64,000 bases of DNA from Mesorhizobium neociceri (GCF_013520985.1 NZ_JACDTY010000001.1:620001-684000); one strand, 5' to 3'. Shown: positions 41,535 through 50,731, counted from the first letter of the stretch. Translations and numbers: made by a program. The notes: generated by a model from the sequence alone, not told the origin.

Positions 41535-42794
41535 CTAATGCAGCCGGGGCGTCGCGCCCTGGCCTTTGTCGTCGATCACCAGGCCGCGATAAAAACGGTC
41601 GAGCGTGAACGGCGCGTTGAACGCGTGCGGCTCGTCCTTGGCGATGGTGTATGCGAAGCACCAGCCCGAGGCCGGCGTCGCCTTGAAGCCGCCATAGCAC
41701 CAGCCGCAGTTGAGATACATGCCGGGCAGCGGCCCGGCGGTGATGATCGGCGAACCGTCCATCGACATGTCGCAGACGCCGCCCCACGAGCGCAGCATGC
41801 GCACGCGGGCAAGGCCGGGAAACAGGGCCAGCATCTCGCTCATCACCTCGTCGACGATGGGCAGATTGCCGCGCTGGGCGTAGCTGTTGTAGCCGTCGAT
41901 GTCGCCGCCATAGACGAGGCCGCCCTTGTCGGACTGCGACATGTAGAAATGACCCATGCCGAAGGTCAGCACCGTGTCGATGAAAGGCTTTAGCGATTCG
42001 GTGACGAAGGCCTGCAGCACATGGCTCTCGATTGGCATTCTGTCGACGCCGGCAAGCTGCATCACCCGTCCGGTGCTGCCGGCGACGGCGACCGCGACCT
42101 TCTTGCCGCGGATCTCGCCGCGCGTCGTCTGCACGCCGGTGATGCGGTCGCCGTCGCGCAGGAAGCCGGTGACCTCGCAATTCTCGATGATGTCGACGCC
42201 GCGACGGTCGGCGCCGCGCGCATAGCCCCAGGCCACGGCGTCGTGGCGGGCGGTGCCGGCGCGCGGCTGCATCAGGCCGCCGACGATGGGAAAGCGCGCC
42301 GAGGCCGACATGTCCAGCGCCGGCACCAGGCGCTTGATCTCGGCGGTGCTCATCAGTTCGGCGTCGACGCCGAGATGGCGCATGGCGTTGCCGCGCCTTG
42401 CCAAATCGTCGAACTGGGCCGGCGTGTGCGCAAGGTTCAGGCAGCCGCGCTGCGAGAACATGACGTTGTAGTTGAGGTCGTGCGACAGGTTCTCCCACAT
42501 CTTCATCGAATGTTCGTAGAAGCGGGTGTTGGAGGGCAGGAGGTAGTTGGAGCGCACCGCCGTGGTGTTGCGGCCGACATTCCCGGAGCCCAGCCAGCCC
42601 TTCTCCAGCACAGCCACATTGGTGATGCCGTGCTCCTTGGCCAGATAATAGGCCGTCGACAGGCCATGGCCACCACCGCCGATGATGATGACATCATAGG
42701 AAGCCTTGGGGTCGGGCTTGCGCCAGGCCGGCTTCCAGTCCTGGTTTCCCTTGAGCGCGTTCGTGAGAAGCGAAAAGGCTGAATATTCCGCCAT
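41535..42794 (-). CDS. soxB: Sarcosine oxidase beta subunit
   Basis: The 419-residue FAD protein has the Rossmann motif YDVIIIGGGGHGLSTAYYLA (about 33-52) and RNTTAVRSNYLLP. H184 in GTARHDAVAWG corresponds to the histidine that covalently holds FMN in heterotetrameric enzymes. It is the first gene of soxBDAG. Genes often linked to this operon (glyA, folD, purU) are absent here. The promoter must lie in the divergent gap 42795-43114. Confidence 0.93.
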   Translation of the reverse strand: MAEYSAFSLLTNALKGNQDWKPAWRKPDPKASYDVIIIGGGGHGLSTAYYLAKEHGITNVAVLEKGWLGSGNVGRNTTAVRSNYLLPSNTRFYEHSMKMWENLSHDLNYNVMFSQRGCLNLAHTPAQFDDLARRGNAMRHLGVDAELMSTAEIKRLVPALDMSASARFPIVGGLMQPRAGTARHDAVAWGYARGADRRGVDIIENCEVTGFLRDGDRITGVQTTRGEIRGKKVAVAVAGSTGRVMQLAGVDRMPIESHVLQAFVTESLKPFIDTVLTFGMGHFYMSQSDKGGLVYGGDIDGYNSYAQRGNLPIVDEVMSEMLALFPGLARVRMLRSWGGVCDMSMDGSPIITAGPLPGMYLNCGWCYGGFKATPASGWCFAYTIAKDEPHAFNAPFTLDRFYRGLVIDDKGQGATPRLH

Positions 42795-42810
42795 TCTTCA
42801 TGTCATCCCT

Positions 42811-42861
42811 AGAGCATGATGCCGAAAAGTGTGAAGCGGTTTTCGGACGACATCATGCTCT
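42811..42861. repeat. Palindromic repeat, AGAGCATGATG...CATCATGCTCT type
   Basis: AGAGCATGATG and CATCATGCTCT are perfect 11-bp inverted arms, with CCGAAAA/TTTTCGG nested inside. It belongs to the same broad family as 6523-6570 and 34419-34466. It is 16 nt upstream of the soxB start. Confidence 0.65.
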
Positions 42862-42877
42862 ATATCTTTGATTTTTA

Positions 42878-42922
42878 GAGCCGGATGATTTCAGGTCGAA
42901 CAGACCTGAAATCATCCGGCTC
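42878..42922. repeat. Perfect 20-bp inverted repeat with 5-nt loop
   Basis: The arms 42878-42897 (GAGCCGGATGATTTCAGGTC) and 42903-42922 are exact reverse complements around GAACA. It sits between the divergent soxB and mscS-like genes, so it does not end either one. It is a second, distinct palindromic repeat next to 42811-42861. The remainder of the 320-nt gap holds CCATGACTT direct repeats (43020-43028 and 43031-43039, 11 nt apart) and no gene I can support. Confidence 0.7.
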
Positions 42923-43114
42923 GGGTGCGATGCGGCAGACTATAGAGCAGGCGGCGGGCGCAAAGCCAAGATTGCGCCATGGCTTTTCGACTGGCCGACT
43001 CCCGCAAGGCCGCCAACCGCCATGACTTAGCCATGACTTGCCCCATGGGATGAGCGTCTTTATCAAGGACCGCTTTAGAAGCGGCCTCTGCCGCGCGATT
43101 GAGTCGCTACCATT

Positions 43115-45604
43115 ATGTTTTTTCGTTTCCTCCGCCTGCTCCTCGTCCTAGCGCTGGTTGTCTCGGCGCCGCATTCGTTCGGCGCGATGGCGCAGGGATT
43201 GGGCCAGGCGCCTGCCGGGCTGGTCGCCGACCAGCAGAAAATCCTGCAGGGCCTGATGACGAAAACCGACGCTCTGGAGAAGAAGGCCCAGGCCGACGGG
43301 GTCGACGACACCACGCTTGTCGATATCCGCCTGCAGCTCGAGGAGCTGTCGCGTGAGGCGCTGAACAGCGCGCTGGCGTTCCGTTCCCGGCTCTCGGAGA
43401 TCAACCCAAGGCTGGAGCAGCTTGGCACGCCGCCGGCAGCCGGACAGCCCCCGGAACCGGATATCGTGACCGGCGAGCGCCAGGCGTTGGCATCCGAAAA
43501 GGCGGAGATCAATGCCGTCATCTCTAGCGCCCAGACCTTGGCTATCCGCATCAATGCGCTGATCGCGAAGATCGGCAACATGCGCAGCGAGCTGTTCCGC
43601 AACCTGCTCACCAAGCGCTACGTGCTGTCCGATGCGCTGAGCCCGCAGGTGTTCTCCGACGCCCAGGCGGAGTACACAAACTTCTACAGGGCTGTATCGT
43701 CGTGGCTGAGCTTTGCCTTCAAATTCAAGTTCCAGGCGATGCTTGCGGCGACCTTGATGTCGCTGGCGCTGGCAGCGGTGCTTCTGGTGGGCGGGCGCCG
43801 CCTGTTTGGGCGCATCTTCGAAGCCGATCCGTCGGTCGAGGATCCCACCTATCTCAGCCGCCTGTCGGTGGCGTTCTGGTCGACATTGCTGCCGTCGCTG
43901 GCGTTCAGCGCCTTCCTCGCTTCGACGGTCTTCCTGTTCAACTATTACAATGTGCTGCGCGGCGACATCGGCGTTTTCCTTAATACACTGGCCGCGGTCA
44001 TCGCCGTGGTGTTCTGCGTCAACCGGCTGACCAATGCGGCGCTGGAACCACGGCAGCCGAACTGGCGCCTGATCCAGGTCGAGACCGGTCCGGCGCGCTG
44101 GCTGGTGCGGCTGACGACAGCGATGGCGGTTGTCATCGGCGTCAACAGTTTCCTGTCGGTGGTCAACGACAAGATGGGCTCGCCGCTGTCGCTGACCATC
44201 GCCAGAAGTTTTGTCTCGACCATCATCGTTGGCGTCATCCTGGTCCTGATGGCGCTGCTGAAGCCGTACAAAGGCTCCGACGGAAGCTGGCGCCCGTGGC
44301 CGGCATGGCTGCGCTACACCGCCATCGTGCTCGGCCTAGCCACTATTGTGGCAGCGCTGTTCGGCTACATCGGCCTGGCCATCTTCGTTTCGGTCCAGGT
44401 CGTGGTCACCGGCACCATCCTGGTCACCGCCTATATCGGCTTCCTGTCAGCGCGCGAGATCGGCGAGGAGGGCGGTTTCGCCGGCACCTCGATCGGGCGC
44501 TGGCTGTCGGCAAATGCCAGCTACGAGGACACCGCGCTGGACCAGCTCGGCCTGGTGGTCAGCGTCGCCATCAACGTGATGATCGTGCTGGTGTTCCTGC
44601 CACTGATCCTGTTCATGTGGGGGTTCCAGCCCGGCGACATCCAGGCCTGGGCCTACAAGCTGGCGACGGGCATCACGATCGGCTCGGTGACGATTTCGGT
44701 CACCGGCATCCTCAGCGGCATCGTCGTCTTCATCATCGGCTATTTCCTGACGCGCTGGTTCCAGGGCTGGCTCGACGGCTCGGTGATGGCGCGCGGCAAG
44801 GTCGATACCGGCGTGCGCAATTCGATCCGGCTGGCGGTCGGTTATGCCGGCGTCGCCGTTGCCGGTCTCGTCGGCATCTCGGCGGCGGGCATCGATCTCT
44901 CCAACCTGGCGCTCGTTGCCGGCGCACTTTCCCTCGGTATCGGTTTTGGCCTGCAGAATGTCGTCTCCAACTTCGTGTCCGGCCTGATCCTGCTCGCCGA
45001 GCGGCCGTTCAAGGTCGGTGACTGGATCGTCGCCGGCGACACCTCAGGCACGGTCAAGAAGATCAGCGTACGCGCCACCGAGATCGAGACCTTCCAGCGG
45101 CAATCGGTGATCCTGCCCAACTCGAACCTGATCAACAACGCCGTCGGCAACTGGACGCACCGCAACAAGCTCGGACGTGTGGAGATCAAGGTCGGCGTCG
45201 CCTATGGCAGCGACGTCAAGCGGGTGCATGCCATCCTGCTGGAGATCGCGCGCGGCCATGCGCTGGTGCTGAAGAACCCGGAGCCGTTCGTGCTGTTCAC
45301 CAATTTCGGGCCGGCGGCACTCGAGTTCGAGATCCGCGTGTTCCTGGCCGACGTGCTGAACGGCGCGATCGTTCAGAACGATATCCGCTTTGCCGTGCTC
45401 GATGCTTTCGAGAGCGAGCATATCGAGATTCCCTCGACGCCGCGCGCCGAGGTCAAGGTCAAGCAGACCGAGGCATGGCCGCTCGACGACGACAAGATCG
45501 AAGTCGAGTTCGCCGAGAAGGAACAGGCGGAGGCCGAAGCCGCTGCCGAGGCGAGACGGCTGGCCAAATCAGGCCGCAAGGCCCGAAAGCCCGATCCCAG
45601 CTAG
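43115..45604 (+). CDS. Large MscS-family mechanosensitive channel (DUF3772 type)
   Basis: The 829-residue protein has a signal peptide (about 1-26), a periplasmic coiled-coil/DUF3772-like domain (about 30-190), many transmembrane helices (about 205-600) and the MscS pore and beta domain. The pore helix region is LSLGIGFGLQNVVSNFVSGL, followed by AERPFKVGDWIVAGDTSGTV and QSVILPNSNLINNAVGNWTH. The C-terminal tail is charged (EKEQAEAEAAAEARRLAKSG). Channels of this type relieve osmotic downshock. It is divergent from soxB and monocistronic. Confidence 0.92.
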   Translation: MFFRFLRLLLVLALVVSAPHSFGAMAQGLGQAPAGLVADQQKILQGLMTKTDALEKKAQADGVDDTTLVDIRLQLEELSREALNSALAFRSRLSEINPRLEQLGTPPAAGQPPEPDIVTGERQALASEKAEINAVISSAQTLAIRINALIAKIGNMRSELFRNLLTKRYVLSDALSPQVFSDAQAEYTNFYRAVSSWLSFAFKFKFQAMLAATLMSLALAAVLLVGGRRLFGRIFEADPSVEDPTYLSRLSVAFWSTLLPSLAFSAFLASTVFLFNYYNVLRGDIGVFLNTLAAVIAVVFCVNRLTNAALEPRQPNWRLIQVETGPARWLVRLTTAMAVVIGVNSFLSVVNDKMGSPLSLTIARSFVSTIIVGVILVLMALLKPYKGSDGSWRPWPAWLRYTAIVLGLATIVAALFGYIGLAIFVSVQVVVTGTILVTAYIGFLSAREIGEEGGFAGTSIGRWLSANASYEDTALDQLGLVVSVAINVMIVLVFLPLILFMWGFQPGDIQAWAYKLATGITIGSVTISVTGILSGIVVFIIGYFLTRWFQGWLDGSVMARGKVDTGVRNSIRLAVGYAGVAVAGLVGISAAGIDLSNLALVAGALSLGIGFGLQNVVSNFVSGLILLAERPFKVGDWIVAGDTSGTVKKISVRATEIETFQRQSVILPNSNLINNAVGNWTHRNKLGRVEIKVGVAYGSDVKRVHAILLEIARGHALVLKNPEPFVLFTNFGPAALEFEIRVFLADVLNGAIVQNDIRFAVLDAFESEHIEIPSTPRAEVKVKQTEAWPLDDDKIEVEFAEKEQAEAEAAAEARRLAKSGRKARKPDPS

Positions 45605-45609
45605 GCGCA

Positions 45610-45737
45610 TTGATATTCAGGTGAGGCCGGCCTGCAAAATGACTGATACCTGCGCTTCCGGTGCTCGCGTACTTAAGTACGCTCCGCTCCGGTTCTCGGT
45701 ATCGGCCATTTTCGACTCGGCCTGACCTGAATCTCAA
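45610..45737. repeat. 128-bp palindromic intergenic element
   Basis: The outer arms (45610-45629 TTGATATTCAGGTGAGGCCG, and 45718-45737) are reverse complements with two mismatches. Inner segments share AAAATG and GATACC in inverted order. The centre is the perfect 16-bp palindrome GCGTACTTAAGTACGC (45667-45682). No ORF is associated. It makes up about half of the 279-nt gap 45605-45883. Confidence 0.7.
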
Positions 45738-45883
45738 CGCACCTTGGGCCTAGCGAAACCAATTGCGGCATGAATGCGGCATTCAGTTGCGGTTCAGCTT
45801 GCATCTCATATAAGCTCACATGCAAAGGCGAGAATGCCTTGCGAAATGCAACAGAGGCGGTGTGGAAACACCGATATTGCAAA

Positions 45884-46147
45884 ATGTGGAAGTCGCTCGT
45901 CGTCGCCATCGCTCTTACCGCAGCGAGTGGCTCGGCCTTTGCCGCCAGCGCGGTCAACAAGGACGCTGAGACCCGTACGCTGATCGTGACGGAAGGCGGC
46001 GGCAAGACCGAGCTGGCGCTGGCCGCCGGCGAAACCGTGGAATTCTGCCCGAACGGCTGTTTCGTCACCTTGCCCAATGGTGACCTCGAGGCCCTGACCG
46101 GCTCGGAAACGGTCGAAATTTCGGGCGGCGTTGCCCGCATCAAGTAA
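45884..46147 (+). CDS. Small secreted protein of unknown function
   Basis: The 87-residue protein has a clear signal peptide (MWKSLVVAIALTAASGSAFA-AS) and a mature part of about 67 residues with a C-x3-C pair in VEFCPNGCFVTLPNGDLEA, which may form a disulfide or bind metal. I do not recognise the family. The start at 45884 fits the signal peptide; the longer in-frame start adds 38 residues without a signal. A strong terminator follows 20 nt after the stop, so it is probably a single-gene transcript. Confidence 0.75.
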   Translation: MWKSLVVAIALTAASGSAFAASAVNKDAETRTLIVTEGGGKTELALAAGETVEFCPNGCFVTLPNGDLEALTGSETVEISGGVARIK

Positions 46148-46167
46148 AGTCGGCAGGCAGCTCTTGC

Positions 46168-46196
46168 AAAGGCCGGGCAATGCCCGGCCTTTTATT
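46168..46196 (+). terminator. Rho-independent terminator after small secreted protein
   Basis: AAAGGCCGGG (46168-46177) pairs with CCCGGCCTTT around a short loop, followed by TTTATTG. This separates the small secreted protein from the cluster that begins at 46355. Confidence 0.8.
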
Positions 46197-46354
46197 GTTC
46201 GCGGTAGTGATTGCTTAACAATGACGCAGGAAATATCGTCGCGCCTACCGGCTGCAACCAGGCGTTTTAACGTTCACTACGCCGTTCCGCCGCTATACCC
46301 ATACGAAGACGCCCAAACACAGCGCGACGGGTTTATGAGTAGGGCAGGACAGAT

Positions 46355-47788
46355 ATGGATGCGCGGTCGGACAAGAACGCAATCCCGCTTGCGGTCGACC
46401 TCGACGGCACGCTGATTGCGACCGACCTTCTTTGGGAAGGCCTGTTCATCCTTCTCAAGAAGAATCCGCTCTATGTTTTCCTGGTTCCGTTCTGGCTGGC
46501 CGGCGGGCCGGCGCGGCTGAAGCAAGCCATCGCCGACCGCATCGACATCGATCCGGCTTCGCTGCCCTATCGCGAAGCGCTGCTGCAGCGCCTGCGGGCT
46601 GACCATGTGGACGGCCGCAAGATCGTGCTGGCGACAGGCACGCCACGCAAGTTCGCCGAAGCGATTGCCGCCCATCTGGGCATCTTCGACTACGTGCTGG
46701 CGACCGATGGTCCGCACAACATGACCTCAGGCCGCAAGCGCGACGCGCTCGTCGCCGCCTATGGCGATGGCGGTTTCGACTATGCCGGCAACAGCCGTCA
46801 CGATCTCGAGGTTTTCGAAGCCGCGCGCGACGCCATCGTCGTGGCGCCCGACCGCCACGCGGCACGCTGGCAGGCCGCGCATAGCGCCGAAACGATGCCG
46901 GCCCCGAAAAGGACGTTGAAGACATTCGTCAAGATGCTGCGGGTGCATCAGTGGCTGAAGAATTCGCTGATCGCGGTGCCGATGGTGCTGTCGCACGAAT
47001 ACTTCAACGCCAACATGATCTGGCAGTGCGTGCTGGCGTTCGTCTCCTTCAGCGCGGTGGCTTCGGCCATCTACATCCTCAATGATTTCTTCGACCTTGC
47101 GCTCGACCGCAAGCACCCGACCAAACGCAACCGGCCGTTCGCCAGCGGCGCACTGTCGATCCCGTTCGGTCTCGGCGCGATGGCCGCGCTGCTGGCGACC
47201 GGTATTGCCGCCGGGCTTCTGCTGCCGATCGAGTTCCTGGGTGTGCTTGCCGGCTACATTGTGGTGACCACGGCCTATTCGCTGTCGTTCAAGCGCATGC
47301 TTCTGGTCGACGTGCTGACGCTGGCCGGCCTCTACACGGTGCGCGTGCTGGCGGGTGCGGCGGCGACCGGCGTCGAGGTCTCGTTCTGGCTGCTCGCCTT
47401 CTCGATTTTCTTCTTCCTGTCGCTGGCGCTGGTGAAGCGCTATGTCGAACTGCGCACCACAACCATTCCAGTGGGCGAGCGCATAGCTGGCCGCGGCTAC
47501 CGCATCGAAGACCAGGAGATCGTCGCCCAGGCGGGCATGGCGTCGGCCTTCTCCTCGGCGCTGGTGCTGGCGCTCTACATGGACAGCGTCTCCGTGCGCG
47601 AACTCTATCCGCATCCGTGGCTGGTCTGGCCGCTGGCGCCGATCGTGCTGTATTTGACCATGCGCGTGTGGATCCTGGCGCGCCGCGACGAGATGAATGA
47701 CGATCCGGTCGTCTTCATCATCCGCGACTGGCGCAGCCAGATCATCGTGGCTATCGGCGCAGCGCTACTGGTCGCCGGAGGCTGGTAA
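46355..47788 (+). CDS. HAD phosphatase-UbiA prenyltransferase fusion (DPPR synthase-like)
   Basis: The 477-residue protein fuses an N-terminal HAD domain (D15 and D17 in AVDLDGTLIATD, about 10-175) to a UbiA domain (about 190-477) with about eight helices. The Asp-rich motif NDFFDLALDRKHPTKRNRP (about 243-261) resembles decaprenyl-phosphate phosphoribosyltransferase (Rv3806c-like) and rhizobial NoeC more than quinone-pathway UbiA. The predicted reaction joins PRPP to polyprenyl phosphate, and the HAD domain would remove the 5-phosphate. It is first of seven closely spaced genes and lies 3 nt before the DprE1-like oxidase. Confidence 0.82.
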   Translation: MDARSDKNAIPLAVDLDGTLIATDLLWEGLFILLKKNPLYVFLVPFWLAGGPARLKQAIADRIDIDPASLPYREALLQRLRADHVDGRKIVLATGTPRKFAEAIAAHLGIFDYVLATDGPHNMTSGRKRDALVAAYGDGGFDYAGNSRHDLEVFEAARDAIVVAPDRHAARWQAAHSAETMPAPKRTLKTFVKMLRVHQWLKNSLIAVPMVLSHEYFNANMIWQCVLAFVSFSAVASAIYILNDFFDLALDRKHPTKRNRPFASGALSIPFGLGAMAALLATGIAAGLLLPIEFLGVLAGYIVVTTAYSLSFKRMLLVDVLTLAGLYTVRVLAGAAATGVEVSFWLLAFSIFFFLSLALVKRYVELRTTTIPVGERIAGRGYRIEDQEIVAQAGMASAFSSALVLALYMDSVSVRELYPHPWLVWPLAPIVLYLTMRVWILARRDEMNDDPVVFIIRDWRSQIIVAIGAALLVAGGW

Positions 47789-47791
47789 GGC

Positions 47792-49144
47792 ATGGCGGGC
47801 GAACGATTCCAGAGTTTCGGCCGCGCCACGCCAGCCGCAAAGCGGACTGTCGCGGCCGATACGGCTATCGAACTGATGAAGAGTGGCAAGGCAAAGGCAA
47901 ACGGCTTGCTCGCCTATGGCAACGGTCGTTCCTACGGCGATTCCTGCCAGAACGAGCCAGGTTCGGTCGTCGACATGCGGTCGCTGAACCGTATCGGCGC
48001 ATTCAACGTCGAGACCGGCCTGCTCGAGGCGAAAGCCGGCGTATTGCTGTCCGACATCATAGCGCATGCCGCACCCTACGGCTTCTTTCCCGCGGTGGTT
48101 CCAGGCACCCAGTTCGTCACCCTTGGCGGTGCCATCGCCAACGACGTTCACGGCAAGAACCATCATCGGCGCGGCACCTTTGGCTGCCATGTCGAGTCTC
48201 TCACGCTGCTGCGCTCGGACGGGCGGACCTATACTTGCTCGGCAACGGACAACGCCCGGCTGTTTGCGGCAACGATCGGCGGCATGGGGCTGACCGGGCT
48301 GATCCTGTCGGCGTCGATCCGGCTGATGCGGGTGCCTTCGCTCGACATCGTCGAGACGGCGACGCGGTTTGCCGATCTCGGTGAATTCTTCGAACTGGCC
48401 GAGGCTGCCGATCAGGCCAATGAATATGCCGTCGCCTGGATCGACCAGCTGGCCGGCGGCCATGGCCGCGGGCGCGGCCTGTTGTTGTCAGGCAACCATG
48501 CCGAGCAAGGCTCGCACCAGGCGTCGCGCGCCGGCTCGCGCCTTTCGGTGCCCGTCCAGCCACCTTTCAATGTGCTCAACCGGCCGTTTCTCACAGCCTT
48601 CAATGCCGCCTATCGCTGGAAAAAGGGGCGCTCGGCGGAACCGCGCCAGACCGGCTATCAAGGCTTTTTCTTTCCGCTGGACGGTGTCGGTGACTGGAAC
48701 CGGCTCTATGGCCCCAAAGGTCTCTACCAGCACCAGAGCGTGGTGCCGGAACATGCCGCGCGCCAGGCCGTGCCGGCGCTGCTCGACGCGGCGCGGCGGG
48801 CCGGGCAGGGCTCCTTCCTCACCGTGCTGAAGCGCTTCGGGTCGATCCGCTCGCCGGGTCTGCTGTCATTTCCGCGGCCCGGCTTCACGCTGACGCTGGA
48901 TTTTCCCAATCGCGGCGACAAAACGCTGGCCCTGCTGGGCGAACTCGACCGCATCACGGTCGCGGCCGGCGGGGCGGTCAACCCGTACAAGGATGCGCGC
49001 ATGAGTGCCGATATTTTCGCGGCGTCCTTCCCGGATTGGCAGCGGCTGGAGGCGTTGCGCGACCCGGCGTTCATGTCCAGTTTCTGGCTGCGGACGGCGA
49101 AAAAACTGGAGATGCCACGGGGGCGCGTCGAGGCGGCGGAATAG
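47792..49144 (+). CDS. DprE1-like FAD-dependent polyprenylphosphoryl-ribose 2'-oxidase
   Basis: The 450-residue protein has an FAD_binding_4 domain with GNGRSYGD (43-50) and the DprE1-type motif NDVHGKNHHRRGTFG (H120). The C-terminal ALO-like domain ends in NPYKDARMSADIFAASFP; K400 matches the catalytic Lys418 of the mycobacterial enzyme. The segment equivalent to its Cys387 reads GFTLTLDFP, so Thr replaces Cys. DprE1 oxidises the 2'-OH of polyprenylphosphoryl-ribose to a 2-keto sugar. Adjacency to the HAD-UbiA gene supports this role; simpler aldonolactone oxidases are the alternative. Confidence 0.83.
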   Translation: MAGERFQSFGRATPAAKRTVAADTAIELMKSGKAKANGLLAYGNGRSYGDSCQNEPGSVVDMRSLNRIGAFNVETGLLEAKAGVLLSDIIAHAAPYGFFPAVVPGTQFVTLGGAIANDVHGKNHHRRGTFGCHVESLTLLRSDGRTYTCSATDNARLFAATIGGMGLTGLILSASIRLMRVPSLDIVETATRFADLGEFFELAEAADQANEYAVAWIDQLAGGHGRGRGLLLSGNHAEQGSHQASRAGSRLSVPVQPPFNVLNRPFLTAFNAAYRWKKGRSAEPRQTGYQGFFFPLDGVGDWNRLYGPKGLYQHQSVVPEHAARQAVPALLDAARRAGQGSFLTVLKRFGSIRSPGLLSFPRPGFTLTLDFPNRGDKTLALLGELDRITVAAGGAVNPYKDARMSADIFAASFPDWQRLEALRDPAFMSSFWLRTAKKLEMPRGRVEAAE

Positions 49145-49268
49145 ATCCAATTTGAATAAATCATGGTAAATAGATGGTAAATTCCATGGCTTACTCAAAA
49201 CATTGTTGTGACTTCACGAAATGTTTGCAGGTTAGTAGTAGGACCGTCGCAAGCGGCGGGTGGAAAAT

Positions 49269-49703
49269 ATGAAATATATCGTCTTCATTCTGTTCACAGT
49301 CATGACCAATGCCGCGGCGCAGCTGATGCTGAAACAAGGCATGATGTCGCTCGGCCCGATCTCGTTCGAGGGCACCAACCCGCTTCTGAAACTCTTGCAG
49401 ATCGTCTTCAGTCCGTGGGTGTTCCTCGGCCTGTGCACCTTCGTCATCTCGATGGCTTCGCATCTCTATGTGCTGTCCAAGGTTGAGCTCAGCTTTGCCT
49501 ATCCGTTCCTCAGCCTTGCCTATGTCGCGGTCGCGATCTTCGCCTATTTCATCTTCCGCGAAGACCTCAACGCCTGGCGCATCTCCGGCATCGCCTTCAT
49601 CTGCGTCGGCACCGTGCTGATTGCGCAAAGTGGGCGTGGGCATGACGACCAGACCGCTTCCATCACCCCCGACAAGATCCACGCAAACGAGACCGTTCGA
49701 TGA
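49269..49703 (+). CDS. EamA/SMR-like membrane protein (ArnE/ArnF-type flippase subunit)
   Basis: The 144-residue protein has four helices and SMR/EamA-type features: VMTNAAAQLMLKQGMMSLG in the first helix and SFAYPFLSLAYVAVAIFAYF in the third. ArnE/ArnF proteins of this kind flip undecaprenyl-phosphate-sugars across the inner membrane. In this cluster it probably flips the lipid-pentose. The ATG at 49269 has GGTGGA upstream; a GTG at 49260 is the alternative. The stop overlaps the next ATG by 4 nt. Confidence 0.8.
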   Translation: MKYIVFILFTVMTNAAAQLMLKQGMMSLGPISFEGTNPLLKLLQIVFSPWVFLGLCTFVISMASHLYVLSKVELSFAYPFLSLAYVAVAIFAYFIFREDLNAWRISGIAFICVGTVLIAQSGRGHDDQTASITPDKIHANETVR

Positions 49704-50707
49704 GACATGTAATTTTCGGCGGTGACGGCTTCGTCGGTCGTCATCTTGCCCCGAAGCTTGTGGCCGACGGTGAAGAGGTTGTCGTTGCCGACATCGTCAA
49801 GAGCGACCTGCCGCATTACCGGTCGGTCCGCTTCGTCGCCTGCGATGTCACCGATCCAGCCTCGGTGGCCAAAGTCGGATTGAAGGCCGACGACATGGTC
49901 TACAATCTGTCGGCCAAGATGCTGTCGCCCATCCAGGTGCGCGCCAAGCGCCACGACTTCTTCTTCCCGGTGAATTTCCACGGCACCGAGCACATCATGC
50001 AGGCCATGGACAAGGCCGGCGCACCGAAGCTCGTCCACTACACAACCGACATGATCTACGGTCATACGGTGACGCAACCGATGACCGAGGAACACCCAGT
50101 TGCCCCGCTCGGCGAATATGGCTGGTCGAAGCAGAAGACCGAAGAGCTCGCCGCCGAATGGCGCAAGCGCGGCATGTCGATCTCGTTGTTTCGGCCGCGC
50201 CTCATCATCGGCCCCGGTCGGCTCGGCATTTTGGAAAAACTGTTCAAGCTGATCGACTGGAACTTTCCGGTGCCGATGATCGGCTCGGGCAAGAATCCCT
50301 ATCAGTTCATCTCAGTGTTCGACTGTGCGGAAGCCGCCCACGCGGCCTGGAAGGCCGGCGTGCCCAACGAGGCCTATAATCTCGGCTCGCTCAATCCGCC
50401 GCCGGTCAGGAAACTGCTCGGCGACCTGATCAAGCATGCCGGGTCGAAATCGCTGCTGATCCCGACGCCGGGCTGGGCGGTCAAGCGCACGCTCGACCTG
50501 CTCGATCTCATGAACATGCCGATCATGGATCCGGAACAATATCTGATCGCCGATGAGGAGTGCGTGCTCGACGTGTCCAAGGCCGAGCGCCAGCTCGGCT
50601 GGGTGCCGCAATATCGCGACGAGGACATGCTGATCGCCGCCTACAGCGAATACCGCGCCAAGAAGGACGGCCATGCCGTCGCCGCCAATCATGTCCCTGC
50701 CGAATAA
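49700..50707 (+). CDS. NAD-dependent epimerase/dehydratase (extended SDR)
   Basis: The 335-residue protein has an N-terminal Rossmann motif (HVIFGGDGFVGRHLAPKL) and the Y-x3-K pair in EYGWSKQKTEELA. It is an extended SDR acting on sugars, not a classical DprE2-type reductase. It may epimerise, reduce or dehydrate a nucleotide- or lipid-linked sugar in this pathway. It overlaps the flippase gene by 4 nt and is followed by the aminotransferase after 24 nt. Confidence 0.83.
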   Translation: MRHVIFGGDGFVGRHLAPKLVADGEEVVVADIVKSDLPHYRSVRFVACDVTDPASVAKVGLKADDMVYNLSAKMLSPIQVRAKRHDFFFPVNFHGTEHIMQAMDKAGAPKLVHYTTDMIYGHTVTQPMTEEHPVAPLGEYGWSKQKTEELAAEWRKRGMSISLFRPRLIIGPGRLGILEKLFKLIDWNFPVPMIGSGKNPYQFISVFDCAEAAHAAWKAGVPNEAYNLGSLNPPPVRKLLGDLIKHAGSKSLLIPTPGWAVKRTLDLLDLMNMPIMDPEQYLIADEECVLDVSKAERQLGWVPQYRDEDMLIAAYSEYRAKKDGHAVAANHVPAE

Positions 50708-50731
50708 TGGGACGACCAGGAGAACTCCGAG

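Noticed and set aside
42878..42922. Perfect hairpin as a transcription terminator
   Set aside because: Both flanking genes diverge, so no coding transcript ends there, and no T-tract follows.
49700..50707. DprE2-type reductase
   Set aside because: The protein is an extended SDR with GGDGFVG near residue 1 and Y-x3-K in YGWSK, unlike the classical short SDR DprE2.
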